From positions 1 to 64,000 of the forward strand of contig WGNH01000025.1 in the NCBI GenBank assembly GCA_016124665.1: a stretch of 64,000 nt of DNA, in the 5' to 3' direction. The DNA is from Alphaproteobacteria bacterium (GTDB lineage: Bacteria; Pseudomonadota; Alphaproteobacteria; Caulobacterales; Maricaulaceae). The position numbers and the translations under genes were made by a program. The notes beneath the pieces were generated by a model that saw nothing but the letters and a program-made list of their open reading frames with translations, searched no databases and was not told the origin of the DNA. Of this stretch, positions 43,913 through 53,072 are shown in pieces (positions within the stretch are counted from its first letter, which is position 1; each line of letters opens with the position of its first letter).

Positions 43913-44389
43913 TCAATCCGCGAGCCCTTGTTCGCCGCTCACATCACCCGCCGGCCGCGCACCGCGCCAGAGCAGAATACCGGTTAATGCGGCCGACAGC
44001 ATGGTGGCGATTTCCCGCGTTGGCGAGGGCAGTTGCGAGACCAGAACCACATCCGGAATGAAGGGGATCAGCAAGCTGGCTCCGTATCCGATCAGCACCG
44101 CACCCGGGATCACGATCCAGATCCGCCACAGTCCCGCGCGGCTCAGCCCCGCCCATGCGCCGACGCCAACGGGAATCACGACCAGCGCCATGATCGGCGT
44201 GGCGAAAAACAACAGGGTCAGCACAAACATCACCATGCTGTAGGCGTCAGGCCGGCCACCGGTATCGGCAAATTGCAGCCCCTCCAGAATGGTCGCGCCC
44301 ATGAGGATGGCTGCGCCGGCAAGGCTCGCCAGAAACAGCGACAGGATAACATTTTTCAGCGATCCGGTACGGTCGGGATCTATGGCCAT
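43913..44389 (-). CDS. Four-helix inner-membrane protein, unknown function
   Basis: The 158-residue protein has four hydrophobic helices: about 13-35 ([20 protein letters not shown]), 48-75, 88-110 and 125-143. No conserved polar motif was recognised. Its ATG follows GAGG and lies ten bases inside the end of hemF, so it is translated downstream of hemF. Confidence 0.55.
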   Translation of the reverse strand: MAIDPDRTGSLKNVILSLFLASLAGAAILMGATILEGLQFADTGGRPDAYSMVMFVLTLLFFATPIMALVVIPVGVGAWAGLSRAGLWRIWIVIPGAVLIGYGASLLIPFIPDVVLVSQLPSPTREIATMLSAALTGILLWRGARPAGDVSGEQGLAD

Positions 44390-45252
44390 TTTGCCTCGGG
44401 TGGCATGGAGGAGAGGATGGATTTCACATTCCCGCCGGTTTCAAGTCCGAACTTGGTACCACGGTCATAGAGCAGATTGAACTCCGCATAGCGGCCCCGG
44501 CGGACCAGCTGTTCCTCGCGGTCTTCTGCGGTCCAGGGCGTTGCCATCCGCGCACGGACAATCTTCGGATAAACCTCCAGAAAGGCGCGGCCGACATCCT
44601 GGGTGAACGCAAAATCTGCAGCCCAGTCACCGGTATCATGGCGGTCATAGAATATGCCGCCGACACCGCGCGGCTCATTGCGGTGCTTCAGCCAGAAATA
44701 CTCCTCGCACCATTTGTCGAAACGGTCGTGGAAATCATCGCCGTGCCGGTCACAGACGGCCTTGCAGGCGGCATGGAAGGTCACCGCATCCGCAAAGGAC
44801 TTGTCGCGCTGGTAATCCTGCGTCGGATTGAGATCCATACCGCCGCCGAACCAGCCCTTTGTCGTGGCGATGAAGCGCGTATTCATGTGCACCGCCGGGA
44901 CATGCGGATTGTGCATGTGGGCAATCAGGGAGATGCCAGACGCCCAGAAGCGCGGATCGTTTTCCGCGCCGGGAATCTGCTTGGCAAATTCGGGCGAGAA
45001 TTCGCCATGGACGGTAGAGCAGTGGACGCCGACCTTTTCAAACAGCCTTCCGCGCATCATCGACGCTACGCCGCCGCCCTGGTCTGACGATCCATCACCG
45101 CGGGTCCACGGGTCACGCTCGAAGCGGCCCGGCGCGCCCGGATAGAGATCGCCCGGCGCCTCGTCCTCCAGGCGCTCGAATTCGGCGCAGATTTCATCGC
45201 GCAGCGCCTCGAACCAGCCCTTCGCAGCGGCCTTCCTGTCGTCCAGTGTCAT
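44380..45252 (-). CDS. hemF: Oxygen-dependent coproporphyrinogen III oxidase
   Basis: The 290-residue enzyme oxidatively decarboxylates coproporphyrinogen III to protoporphyrinogen IX in heme synthesis. Family signatures are [62 protein letters not shown] and [20 protein letters not shown]. Three in-frame ATGs (45279, 45267, 45252) are possible; 45252 ([18 protein letters not shown]) matches the family start and has GGAG nine bases upstream. Confidence 0.94.
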   Translation of the reverse strand: MTLDDRKAAAKGWFEALRDEICAEFERLEDEAPGDLYPGAPGRFERDPWTRGDGSSDQGGGVASMMRGRLFEKVGVHCSTVHGEFSPEFAKQIPGAENDPRFWASGISLIAHMHNPHVPAVHMNTRFIATTKGWFGGGMDLNPTQDYQRDKSFADAVTFHAACKAVCDRHGDDFHDRFDKWCEEYFWLKHRNEPRGVGGIFYDRHDTGDWAADFAFTQDVGRAFLEVYPKIVRARMATPWTAEDREEQLVRRGRYAEFNLLYDRGTKFGLETGGNVKSILSSMPPEAKWP

Positions 45253-45361
45253 GAACAGCGTCTCCATACCGTCCGGCATTATTCCCGCCCCTTCGTGGCC
45301 GAAACCGGCGGTAAATAAAACCCCGCTTGGGCTGTTGGGGAATGTGGCGTGCCGCCGCGTG

Positions 45362-45814
45362 TCAGCGGGGCGCAGGCGAAACCTGCCGCATCGCCTCGGC
45401 CAGCGCGATGCCGGCACTCATCGACACATTCAGCGACCGGGCGTCCGGCCGGATCGGAATGAAGACCCGCGCATCGGCATCGGCATGAACAAAGTCCGGC
45501 ACACCGGCGCTTTCGCGCCCGAAAACCAGCTGGTCATCCGGCCGGAATGAAAAATTCCACAGGGGTGTTGCCCCCTGCGTGGTGAACAGAATCATACGGC
45601 CGGTCTCGCGATTTTCCCGCCATTTCCCGTACGAATCATGGCGCTGAAAGTCAGCCAGAGGGGCGTAATCCAGCGCTGCCCGCCGCATCGCCTTGTCATT
45701 GAGCGGAAAAGCGCAGGGCTCGATCACGTCAATGCCCGCACCAAAACAGGCCGCAAGACGGATCGATGCGCCGAGATTTTGCGGAATATCTGGTTGAAAA
45801 AAAACGAGCCGCAT
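45362..45814 (-). CDS. trmL: tRNA (cytidine/uridine-2'-O-)-methyltransferase TrmL
   Basis: The 150-residue minimal SPOUT methyltransferase modifies the wobble base of tRNA-Leu. It starts [20 protein letters not shown]. The SAM knot motifs are [11 protein letters not shown] and [20 protein letters not shown] followed by AEAMRQ. The ATG at 45814 is the family start; the 20 upstream open codons have no ribosome site. It is divergent from petA. Confidence 0.93.
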   Translation of the reverse strand: MRLVFFQPDIPQNLGASIRLAACFGAGIDVIEPCAFPLNDKAMRRAALDYAPLADFQRHDSYGKWRENRETGRMILFTTQGATPLWNFSFRPDDQLVFGRESAGVPDFVHADADARVFIPIRPDARSLNVSMSAGIALAEAMRQVSPAPR

Positions 45815-45937
45815 TTTAAGCCGCGCTGGATATGGGTTTGGGGGACGTGCGGCGGGATGCCGCCTCGCCTCCAATACCGATACGAGTTAGGTGACGCGGT
45901 GATGCCTGTGATGGGCGATCCGCGTCAAGCGGGGTTT

Positions 45938-45959
45938 TCCGGTTGCGTCCGCAACCGGA
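45938..45959. promoter_or_regulatory. Nine-bp hairpin in the petA upstream region
   Basis: TCCGGTTGC / GCAACCGGA with a GTCC loop ends 30 bases before the petA start. There is no T-run on either side, so it is more likely an operator or 5' leader structure than a terminator. Confidence 0.4.
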
Positions 45960-45989
45960 CTGCAAGGCAAGATAACCAAGAGGTCGGCC

Positions 45990-46592
45990 GTGACAGACCA
46001 TACCACCGAAGAACCGACACGCCGGGACTTCATTTACATTGCTGCCGGAGGCGCAGCCGCCATTGGCGGAGCGTTGACGATCTGGCCCTTCATCCACCAG
46101 ATGAACCCTGCCGCCGATACGCTGGCGCTGGGCTCCATCCGCAAGGATATTTCCAGCCTCGGCGTAGGCCAGGAAATCACCGTGATGTTCCGCGGCGGAC
46201 CGGTCTTTATCCGCCGCCGGACGGAAGCGGAGATCGCCGAGGCGCGAGCCGTCGAGCTGGATCGCCTGCCGGATGATCTCGCCCGCAACGAAAACCTGCC
46301 GGATGATGCGTCCGCGGCTGATGCCAATCGCGTGCTGAACCCGGAATATCTGATCGTCAAAGGCAATTGCACCCACCTGGGCTGTGTGCCGGTGGGCAAT
46401 GGTGCCGGCGATTATGATGGCTGGTTCTGCCCCTGCCATGGCTCGCACTATGATGCATCTGCCCGTATCCGCCGTGGTCCGGCCCCGGAGAATCTTCCCG
46501 TCCCCGCCTACATTTTCGAAAATGAGGGCGCTGTTGTGAAACTGGGCGCGACTTCCGATGAAGTGGCCGCCGCCGGATGGAGCGTCGCATGA
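45990..46592 (+). CDS. petA: Cytochrome bc1 Rieske iron-sulfur subunit
   Basis: The 200-residue subunit transfers electrons from quinol to cytochrome c1. The N-terminus holds a Tat-type anchor ([18 protein letters not shown]). The 2Fe-2S ligands are in CTHLGC and [13 protein letters not shown] at 45990 preceded by AAGAGGTCGGCC is the start. The insert between residues 70 and 110 (rich in [16 protein letters not shown]) is typical of alphaproteobacteria. The petB start overlaps its stop (ATGA). Confidence 0.97.
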   Translation: MTDHTTEEPTRRDFIYIAAGGAAAIGGALTIWPFIHQMNPAADTLALGSIRKDISSLGVGQEITVMFRGGPVFIRRRTEAEIAEARAVELDRLPDDLARNENLPDDASAADANRVLNPEYLIVKGNCTHLGCVPVGNGAGDYDGWFCPCHGSHYDASARIRRGPAPENLPVPAYIFENEGAVVKLGATSDEVAAAGWSVA

Positions 46593-47884
46593 GCCATCAG
46601 TCTACCTACGAACCGAAGACCGGCATCGAGAAATGGCTCGATTCCCGTCTCCCCATTGTCCGTCTGGGCTATGACTCCTTCGTCGACTTTCCGACCCCGC
46701 GCAATCTGAACTACTGGTACACGTTCGGCGGCATTCTCGCCGTCTTCCTGGTGATCCAGATCCTGTCGGGCGTCGTGCTGGCCATGCACTATGTGCCGCA
46801 TGTCGACCACGCTTTTGATTCCGTCGAGCGTATCCGCCGTGACATCAATTATGGCTGGCTGATCCAGTCCATGCACGCCAATGGGGCCTCCTTCTTCTTC
46901 GTGGCGGTCTATCTGCACATGTTCCGCGGCCTCTATTACGGCTCGTACAAGGCCCCGCGCGAAGTCCTCTGGATCATCGGTGTGGTGATTTATCTTCTGA
47001 TGATGGCGGCCGCTTTCATGGGCTATGTGCTGCCCTGGGGACAGATGTCCTACTGGGGGGCCACCGTGATCACCAACCTCGTCGGTGCCCTGCCGGTCGT
47101 GGGAGAGGGGATCCGCGAATGGTTGTGGGGCGATTTTGCCGTGGGCAATGCCACGCTGAACCGCTTCTTCTCGCTGCACTATCTCATCCCCTTCCTGATT
47201 GCCGGGCTTGTGATCCTGCACATCTGGGCGCTGCACGTTCCGGGCAATAACAACCCGACCGGCGTCGAGGTGAAGGGCAAGGGCGATACGCTGCCTTTCC
47301 ACCCTTATTACACGGTCAAGGACGGTTTCGCGATTGTCGTCTTCCTGATGATTTTCGCCGGTTTCGTCTTCTACCTGCCGAGCGTGCTGGGCCATGCCGA
47401 CAACTCGATCGAGGCCAACCCGCTGGTGACGCCGGCGCACATCGTGCCGGAATGGTATTTCCTGCCCTTCTACGCCATTCTGCGGGCGGTGACCTTCGAC
47501 TTCGGCCCGATCAGCGCCAAGCTTGGCGGTGTGCTGGCCATGTTCGGAGCCATCGGCGTGCTTTTCGCCCTGCCCTGGCTGGACCGCTCTCCGGTCAAGT
47601 CGATGCGCTACCGGCCGATCGCCAAATGGTGCTTCCTGATTTTCGTGATTGCCTGCCTCGGTCTCGGCTGGTGCGGGGCAGAGAATCCGGACAATATGGT
47701 GTTTGAATTCGGCGGCATCGGCATGCCCTTCGTGGTGCTGTCGCAAATTCTGACGGCATATTACTTCATCTACTTCCTGGTCATTCTGCCGGTGCTCGGC
47801 TTTGTCGAGAAACCGAAAGAACGTCCGGAAAGCATCGAGGCCTCCGTGCTGGGATCATCCCCGGCTGCGGCCCCGGCGGAATAG
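46589..47884 (+). CDS. petB: Cytochrome b subunit of the bc1 complex
   Basis: The 431-residue integral subunit has about eight helices, with the paired heme-ligand His in helices B (VLAMHYVPH and later [20 protein letters not shown]) and D ([20 protein letters not shown]), and the Qo-site PEWYF motif ([15 protein letters not shown]). The ATG at 46589 overlaps petA; the earlier ATG at 46577 is inside petA and lacks spacing support. Confidence 0.97.
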   Translation: MSHQSTYEPKTGIEKWLDSRLPIVRLGYDSFVDFPTPRNLNYWYTFGGILAVFLVIQILSGVVLAMHYVPHVDHAFDSVERIRRDINYGWLIQSMHANGASFFFVAVYLHMFRGLYYGSYKAPREVLWIIGVVIYLLMMAAAFMGYVLPWGQMSYWGATVITNLVGALPVVGEGIREWLWGDFAVGNATLNRFFSLHYLIPFLIAGLVILHIWALHVPGNNNPTGVEVKGKGDTLPFHPYYTVKDGFAIVVFLMIFAGFVFYLPSVLGHADNSIEANPLVTPAHIVPEWYFLPFYAILRAVTFDFGPISAKLGGVLAMFGAIGVLFALPWLDRSPVKSMRYRPIAKWCFLIFVIACLGLGWCGAENPDNMVFEFGGIGMPFVVLSQILTAYYFIYFLVILPVLGFVEKPKERPESIEASVLGSSPAAAPAE

Positions 47885-47899
47885 GACAGGAGAGAAACG

Positions 47900-48727
47900 A
47901 TGAAACGCTTTATCGCGACCCTTGCTGCCCTCGCTGCCCTGGCCACGCCGGCCCTCGCCGCCGAAGGCGAAACCCACGCGCCGGAAAATCATGACTGGTC
48001 CTGGGAAGGTCCATTCGGCACATTCGATGACCGCCAGCTGCAGCGCGGCTTACAGGTCTATCAGGAAGTCTGTGCCTCCTGCCATTCGATGGATCTGCTC
48101 AGCTTCCGCAATCTCGGCCAGCCCGGCGGACCGTTCGAATATCTGCCGGACCCGGAACATGAAGGCGAGCTGATCACATTTGCCAATCCGAACGACAATC
48201 CCGTCGTGATGGAGATTGCCAGCCGTTACACCTATACCGAGATCGATCTTGAAACCGGTGAGGAAATGGAGCGTCAGGGCATTCCGGCCGACCGCTTCCC
48301 CAACCCCTATGCCAACGACGCGCAGGCGGCCGCCTCCAACGGTGGTGCGGCACCGCCCGATTTCTCGGTGATCGTCAAGGCCCGGTCCGGCGGGGCAGAT
48401 TACATCCGGTCCCTGTTGCTCGGATATGACTATGAAGTGCCGGAAGACGTCACTCTCCTGCCCGGACAGCATTACAACCCCTATTTCCCGGGCGGTGTGC
48501 TGGCCATGGGGCCGCAATTGTTCGACGGGGCCGTCCCCTATGCCGATGATACGCCGCAAACCGCGGAACAGTATGCGGAGGATGTTGTCGCCTTCCTGGC
48601 CTGGGCCTCCGAGCCGCACATGGAACAGCGCAAGCGCATGGGCCTCGGCGTCATGATCTTCCTCCTGATCTTTGCCGTGCTGATGTGGCTGGCTTATCGC
48701 CAGGTCTGGGCGAATGTGAAGCACTAG
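47900..48727 (+). CDS. petC: Cytochrome c1 subunit of the bc1 complex
   Basis: The 275-residue protein has a cleaved signal (MKRFIATLAALAALATPALA). The c-type heme is bound by VCASCHSMDLLSFRNL, and the sixth ligand Met probably lies in GGVLAMGPQLFDG. A C-terminal membrane anchor is present (about 245-265, GVMIFLLIFAVLMWLAYRQV). It follows petB by 15 bases with AGGAGAG as ribosome site and ends the operon. Confidence 0.97.
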   Translation: MKRFIATLAALAALATPALAAEGETHAPENHDWSWEGPFGTFDDRQLQRGLQVYQEVCASCHSMDLLSFRNLGQPGGPFEYLPDPEHEGELITFANPNDNPVVMEIASRYTYTEIDLETGEEMERQGIPADRFPNPYANDAQAAASNGGAAPPDFSVIVKARSGGADYIRSLLLGYDYEVPEDVTLLPGQHYNPYFPGGVLAMGPQLFDGAVPYADDTPQTAEQYAEDVVAFLAWASEPHMEQRKRMGLGVMIFLLIFAVLMWLAYRQVWANVKH

Positions 48728-48750
48728 GCGTCTTTGACGCTGGATGGATC

Positions 48751-48780
48751 AAGGCCGCAGCCCGCGCTGCGGCCTTTTTC
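48751..48780 (+). terminator. Intrinsic terminator after petC
   Basis: An 11-bp stem AAGGCCGCAGC / GCTGCGGCCTT with a CCGC loop runs into TTTTTCTTTT, 24 bases after the petC stop. Confidence 0.92.
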
Positions 48781-48808
48781 TTTTCCCGGAAACCGCTAGA
48801 AAAAGCCC

Positions 48809-49681
48809 ATGACCCATTGGAAACTCGGCATTATCGGCGGCTCCGGCCTGTATGACCTTCCCGGACTGGAAGACCTCTCGGCCCGCGCCATGGACACGCC
48901 CTGGGGCGCCCCCTCCGGCGCGCTGACTTGCGGCCGGCTGAATGGTGTGGAACTCGTCTTCCTGCCGCGCCACGGGCCCGGCCACCGCCTGCCACCGCAC
49001 GAGATCAATTTCCGCGCCAATATCGCGGCGCTGAAACTCGCGGGCTGCACCGACATCCTGTCGATTTCCGCCTGCGGCTCCCTGAAGGCGGAATTGTCGC
49101 CGGGCCGGTTTGTTGTGCTGGACCAGTATATCGACCGCACCCGGTCCCGTGCCAATTCCTTCTTCGACGCCGGATGTGCGGCGCATGTCTCCATGGCCGA
49201 GCCGGTCTGCCAGCGCCTGGCCGCACTGGCCGCCGATGCCGCAGAGGCGGCGGGCGCGCCGGTGACGCGTGGCGGCACCTATCTGGCGATGGAAGGCCCG
49301 CAATTCTCCACCCGCGCCGAGAGCGCCCTCTATCGCAGCTGGGGGTGTGATGTGATCGGCATGACCAACATGCCCGAAGCCCGGCTCGCGCGGGAGGCCG
49401 AGCTGCCCTATGCCGCCATTGCCATGGTCACCGATTATGACAGCTGGAAAGCGGATGAGGCGGCCGTGGATGTGCCCGCCGTGCTCGCCGTGATGAAACA
49501 GAATGCCGGTCTGGCCAGAGAGACTATTGCCCGTCTGGCGGAATTGGTGTCGGATATGCCCCGGACGCCCTCACCGCAGGGGATCGAGACCGGACTGGAT
49601 ACGGCCATCATTACGCCGCCGGACGCGCGCGATCCTGAATTGGTCGAAAGACTGAAAGCGATTGCGGGGCGCGTTCTCTAG
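48809..49681 (+). CDS. mtnP: S-methyl-5'-thioadenosine phosphorylase
   Basis: The 290-residue enzyme cleaves methylthioadenosine to adenine and methylthioribose-1-phosphate in methionine salvage. Motifs are GIIGGSGLYDLPGLED (phosphate site), RHGPGHRLPPHEINFRAN, AMEGPQFSTRAES and MTNMPEARLAREAELPYA. Its product adenine is the substrate of apt, located 2 kb downstream on the same strand. A purine phosphorylase of wider specificity is possible, but GGSGLY and TNMPEA favour MtnP. Confidence 0.94.
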   Translation: MTHWKLGIIGGSGLYDLPGLEDLSARAMDTPWGAPSGALTCGRLNGVELVFLPRHGPGHRLPPHEINFRANIAALKLAGCTDILSISACGSLKAELSPGRFVVLDQYIDRTRSRANSFFDAGCAAHVSMAEPVCQRLAALAADAAEAAGAPVTRGGTYLAMEGPQFSTRAESALYRSWGCDVIGMTNMPEARLAREAELPYAAIAMVTDYDSWKADEAAVDVPAVLAVMKQNAGLARETIARLAELVSDMPRTPSPQGIETGLDTAIITPPDARDPELVERLKAIAGRVL

Positions 49682-49691
49682 GGGGTGTTGC

Positions 49692-50411
49692 GTGTTCCGG
49701 ATCGGTTTGTGTTTTCTGTTTCTGACGTCGGTGGCTTACGCCACCGATTCATTGCCCGTTCCCCGTCAGCTTGCGGAAAATGCCAGCGCCTCGGTTGTCG
49801 ATGTCATCTGCCGCGTCGGGCTGACCAATCGCGGCTCGCGCAGCCGTGGCGTGCTGGTCGCCGGCGGGGGCGAGGAACGCCGTTCCGAAGTCATCATCAC
49901 CACCGGTCATGGCGTGCGCTATTATAACAGCGCCGATCCGCGCCAGTGCTGGATCGTCGATGCGCAGGGCCAGAACCACGACATCATCTCCGTCATCCGC
50001 CCGCAGGGCATGAATTCCTCCTTCGATGACTGGGCGATCATCCTGACCGAAGATGATTTCGCCCATCCCGAATGGCGTCTGCCGATCGCCTGGATGCAGC
50101 CGGACCAGACCGCGCCGCGCCATGTCGCGCTTCTCGGCCGCGATCATCTGGCGACCGGTTGCACCCTCACGCGCAGCGAACGTATCATGGATGGCGGCGA
50201 GCTGGTGCGGACGCATGATTGCGGCTCCCGTCACGGCCTCTCCGGCGCGCCGCTGCTCACGGTCGAGAATGGCCGCCTGTCGGTGATCGGCGTCAATGTC
50301 GGACGGGTCACGGGCTTTAACGGCCAGTCCATCGCCGTGGTCTTTGATCAAGGCCTGATCGCCGCGACCCTGGAGGGCACGCTGCTGCGCGCCAGCGCCG
50401 CCGCACAGTAG
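49692..50411 (+). CDS. Secreted trypsin-like serine protease
   Basis: The 239-residue exported protein has a signal (FRIGLCFLFLTSVAYATDS). A chymotrypsin-fold triad can be read as His in IITTGHGV, Asp in SSFDDWAIILTEDD and Ser in SRHGLSGAPLLT (Gly-x-Ser-Gly-x-Pro form). Four Cys in the mature part fit two disulfides. GTG 49692 is the best start, placed just after the signal-like boundary with GGGGG upstream. It starts 10 bases after mtnP. Confidence 0.8.
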   Translation: MFRIGLCFLFLTSVAYATDSLPVPRQLAENASASVVDVICRVGLTNRGSRSRGVLVAGGGEERRSEVIITTGHGVRYYNSADPRQCWIVDAQGQNHDIISVIRPQGMNSSFDDWAIILTEDDFAHPEWRLPIAWMQPDQTAPRHVALLGRDHLATGCTLTRSERIMDGGELVRTHDCGSRHGLSGAPLLTVENGRLSVIGVNVGRVTGFNGQSIAVVFDQGLIAATLEGTLLRASAAAQ

Positions 50412-50517
50412 ACGGAATTTTTTGTTCCGTTTCATGATGGTCTGCCGCAGAGCCTGATGGACTTGGCGGCATCTGCCGATTAGCGTTCGATTCTCTTTTA
50501 TCGTGACAGGACAGGCC

Positions 50518-50919
50518 ATGACAGCTCTCGCCCTAATGCTGGCCCTTTTCGCGCAGGATGCGGGCTGGCCCAATCAGGATCCCGGCGTCCGGCCCATGAT
50601 CGAATGTTCCGAACACATGAATGACGACCGGGGGATGAGGAATTGCCTCGGTGAATTGTTACGTGTCGCAGACAGCTGGCTGGGAGAGGCCTTCCATTCC
50701 GCCCGCGACGAGGCCGCGGCGATGGATCAGGACATGCCGGGCATTGCCGATGCCGTGGCGGCGTCCGACCGGGCGCAGAACGCCTGGATCGCCTATCGCG
50801 ACGCTGAGTGCGCGCGCCGGGCCGCTCTCCTCATGATCGGCAGCGACGCCGAATTCGCCGAGCTCGACTGCCGTATTGTTCTGACCCGGGACCGCGTCAT
50901 GGAGCTGCGGGAAAATTGA
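50518..50919 (+). CDS. LprI/DUF1311-like small exported protein
   Basis: The 133-residue protein has a short hydrophobic N-terminus (MTALALMLALFAQDAG) that may act as a signal. It then carries the DUF1311 pattern of four Cys with CSEHMNDDRGMRNCLGELLR, a D-x-x-L-x-x-A helix and AWIAYRDAECARRA. Relatives include LprI, a lysozyme-inhibitor lipoprotein; no lipobox is present here. The last bases overlap the GST start codon (TTGA). Confidence 0.72.
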   Translation: MTALALMLALFAQDAGWPNQDPGVRPMIECSEHMNDDRGMRNCLGELLRVADSWLGEAFHSARDEAAAMDQDMPGIADAVAASDRAQNAWIAYRDAECARRAALLMIGSDAEFAELDCRIVLTRDRVMELREN

Positions 50920-51548
50920 GCCTTCCAGTCCTGCACATCGGTAACAAGCGCCTGTCGACCTGGTCAATGCGGCCCTGGCTGGCCCTGAAGAAGGCCGGCA
51001 TCGCCTTCACAGAACACCTCATTCCGCTGGATCAGGAGGACACGCGCGAACGCCTGCTGGCCCTGTCGCCGGCCGCCACGGTGCCGGTTCTGGAAACGGC
51101 AGGCGGCCATATCTGGGATTCCCTTGCCATTTGCGAATGGGCGGCGGAACAGGCCCCGTCGCTCTGGCCGGAAGACCCTGCGCAGCGCGCCCTCGCACGG
51201 TCTGTCACCGCCTCCATGCATTCCGGCTTTTCCGCCCTGCGGCGCGAACTCTCCATGGACCTTCAGCGCGAAAAGGCGGCAAAGGATATGAGCGTCGCCT
51301 GCTGGGCGGATATCGAACAGATCCAGGCGCTCTGGGCGCATGTAAAGACCGGCGAGGGGCCTTTCCTGTTCGGCACATGGACCATTGCCGATGCGTTTTT
51401 CACACCGGTCGCGACCCGGTTCGACACCTATGCTGTGCCCTTGTCCACAGATGCATCCGCCTATGTGAAGACATTGCTGAACGATCCGGTCTACAAGGAA
51501 TGGAAAGCGTCAGCGCTTGAAGAAAGCTGGGACGCGCCCTTCCACTAG
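50916..51548 (+). CDS. Glutathione S-transferase family protein
   Basis: The 210-residue protein has an N-terminal thioredoxin-like domain: LHIGNKRLSTWSMRPWLALK (putative catalytic Ser), AATVPVLETAGG (cis-Pro) and IWDSLAICEWAAEQ. An all-helical C-terminal domain contains GTWTIADAFFTPVATRF. There is no ATG at the domain start; TTG at 50916 overlapping the previous stop (TTGA) gives exactly the family N-terminus. Confidence 0.88.
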   Translation: MSLPVLHIGNKRLSTWSMRPWLALKKAGIAFTEHLIPLDQEDTRERLLALSPAATVPVLETAGGHIWDSLAICEWAAEQAPSLWPEDPAQRALARSVTASMHSGFSALRRELSMDLQREKAAKDMSVACWADIEQIQALWAHVKTGEGPFLFGTWTIADAFFTPVATRFDTYAVPLSTDASAYVKTLLNDPVYKEWKASALEESWDAPFH

Positions 51549-51557
51549 AGGCAAGAT

Positions 51558-52088
51558 ATGGACTTCATCAAGGACGCCATCCGCACCATTCCGGACTATC
51601 CCAGGCCGGGCATCCAGTTCCGCGATGTGACGACATTGCTGAAGGATGCACGCGCTTTCCGGGCCGCTATCGACCAGATGGTGCAGCCCTGGGCCGGGGC
51701 CAAGATCGACAAGGTTGCCGGCATCGAGGCCCGCGGCTTCATCCTCGGCGGGGCGGTGGCGCACCAGTTGTCGGTCGGTTTCACGCCCGTCCGCAAGAAG
51801 GGCAAACTGCCCGCCCGCACGCTGGAGGAGGACTACCAGCTGGAATACGGCACCGATACGGTCGAGATCCACACCGATGCGGTCGCCGAAACCGAGCGCG
51901 TACTGCTGGTCGATGATCTCATCGCCACCGGCGGCACCGCCGAAGCCGCGATCAAACTCCTGCGCCGCGCCGGTGCCGATGTCGTCGGCGCCACCTTTGT
52001 CATCGACCTGCCCGACCTCGGCGGTGCAAAGCGCATCGAAGCCCTCGGCGTGCCGTGTGCGAGCCTTGTGAGTTTTGCGGGGGAGTAG
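51558..52088 (+). CDS. apt: Adenine phosphoribosyltransferase
   Basis: The 176-residue enzyme salvages adenine with PRPP to AMP. It has [20 protein letters not shown] at the start, [21 protein letters not shown] and the PRPP loop [16 protein letters not shown]. It follows the GST gene by nine bases and, with mtnP upstream, completes adenine recovery from methylthioadenosine. Confidence 0.96.
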   Translation: MDFIKDAIRTIPDYPRPGIQFRDVTTLLKDARAFRAAIDQMVQPWAGAKIDKVAGIEARGFILGGAVAHQLSVGFTPVRKKGKLPARTLEEDYQLEYGTDTVEIHTDAVAETERVLLVDDLIATGGTAEAAIKLLRRAGADVVGATFVIDLPDLGGAKRIEALGVPCASLVSFAGE

Positions 52089-52116
52089 GGCGGCAAGGCC
52101 GGTTTGGTAAACTCAA

Positions 52117-52192
52117 CATCGCCTCCCTCCGACTTGATCGGAGGGCCTCCCTGAAGTTGAGGTCGTCCGGTCAAGCCGGACGAAGACGGCGG
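52117..52192 (+). repeat. Family B palindromic repeat, copy 4
   Basis: ATCGCCTCCCTCCGACTTGA with its TCGGAGGGCCTCC arm, then GGTCGTCCGGTCAAGCCGGA with CGAAGACGG. The GGTCAAGCC core of the second hairpin is identical to copies 1 and 2. It lies between apt and the next rightward gene. Confidence 0.7.
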
Positions 52193-52263
52193 TGTTGAGT
52201 CAAGCACCCTCGAACCACATGCGCCATTCTGCTATTTTCCAGTAAGGCTTGAGGAGGTTTGCC

Positions 52264-52923
52264 ATGTTCGTTGGTCATTATGGCCCTGCGCTCGCCGGGC
52301 CGCGCTTTGTCAAAACCGTGCCGGTCTGGGCGATGTGTGTGGCGGTCCAATTCCTCGATTATCTGTGGGGCGTATTCGTCTATTTCGGCATCGAGAATGT
52401 CCGTATCGAGCCGGGTTTCACCGAAGTCAGTCCTCTGGATCTCTATGATATGCCGTGGACGCACTCGCTCCTGATGGCACTCGTCTGGTCGGTGGTGCTG
52501 GGCGTCATCTGGTCGTTGATCGCGCGGACGCAAAAGCGCGCCGGGGCCATCATCATAGGACTGGGTGTGTTTTCGCACTGGCTTCTGGACCTGCTGGTCC
52601 ATGTGCCCGATCTCGCCCTCTGGCCCGGAGGTCCGAAGGTAGGCTTCGGTCTCTGGAACAACACGCCGGTGGCGCTGACGCTGGAATTCGGTGTACTGGC
52701 CGCAGGTCTGCTGCTTTACGTCTCTGCGACGAAGGCGAAAGGCGCATTCGGCAAGATCAGCCCCTGGATATTCGGCACGCTTCTGGCCGGGCTCTATTCG
52801 ATCAGCTTTTTCGCCCCGCCGCCGGAAACCGCCCAGCAATTCGGTCCGATGGCGATTGTCCTCTACACGCTGGTCGCGGTACTGGCCTGGCTGCTCTGCG
52901 ACCGGATGCGGGCGGCGAAATAG
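52264..52923 (+). CDS. Membrane protein related to the YdjM/DUF457 family
   Basis: The 219-residue protein has about six hydrophobic helices. PWTHSLLMALVWSVVLG and FSHWLLDLLVHVPDLALWPG match the H-S ... H-W-x-x-D-x-x-x-H-x-P-D-L pattern of membrane-bound metal-dependent hydrolase-like (YdjM/DUF457) proteins. GAGGAGG before ATG 52264 fixes the start. Enzymatic activity is inferred from the His/Asp pattern only. Confidence 0.65.
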   Translation: MFVGHYGPALAGPRFVKTVPVWAMCVAVQFLDYLWGVFVYFGIENVRIEPGFTEVSPLDLYDMPWTHSLLMALVWSVVLGVIWSLIARTQKRAGAIIIGLGVFSHWLLDLLVHVPDLALWPGGPKVGFGLWNNTPVALTLEFGVLAAGLLLYVSATKAKGAFGKISPWIFGTLLAGLYSISFFAPPPETAQQFGPMAIVLYTLVAVLAWLLCDRMRAAK

Positions 52924-52949
52924 CGCCTTCCGCGCATGCCTTGGGATGT

Positions 52950-53060
52950 CTCCCCCTGCTTGCGGGGGGAGTGGCCCGGAGGGCCGAGGGGGGCGAATGG
53001 CGGGTGTGATCTTGCCCCCTCGGTCAGCTTCGCTGACACCTCCCCCGTGAACGGGGGAGG
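52950..53060 (-). repeat. Family A palindromic repeat, copy 3 (inverted)
   Basis: Read on the minus strand it begins CCTCCCCCGTTCACGGGGGA, continues GTGTCAGCGAAGCTGACCGA and ends GGCCACTCCCCCCGCAAGCA with GGGGGAGA. It has a 20-base spacer, shared with copy 4, that copy 2 lacks. It fills most of the gap between two convergent genes. Confidence 0.85.
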
Positions 53061-53072
53061 ACATCAATAAAG

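Noticed and set aside
46508-47746. 412-residue open frame antisense to petB
   Set aside because: petB is unambiguous. The antisense product is a charged low-complexity shadow of membrane helices.
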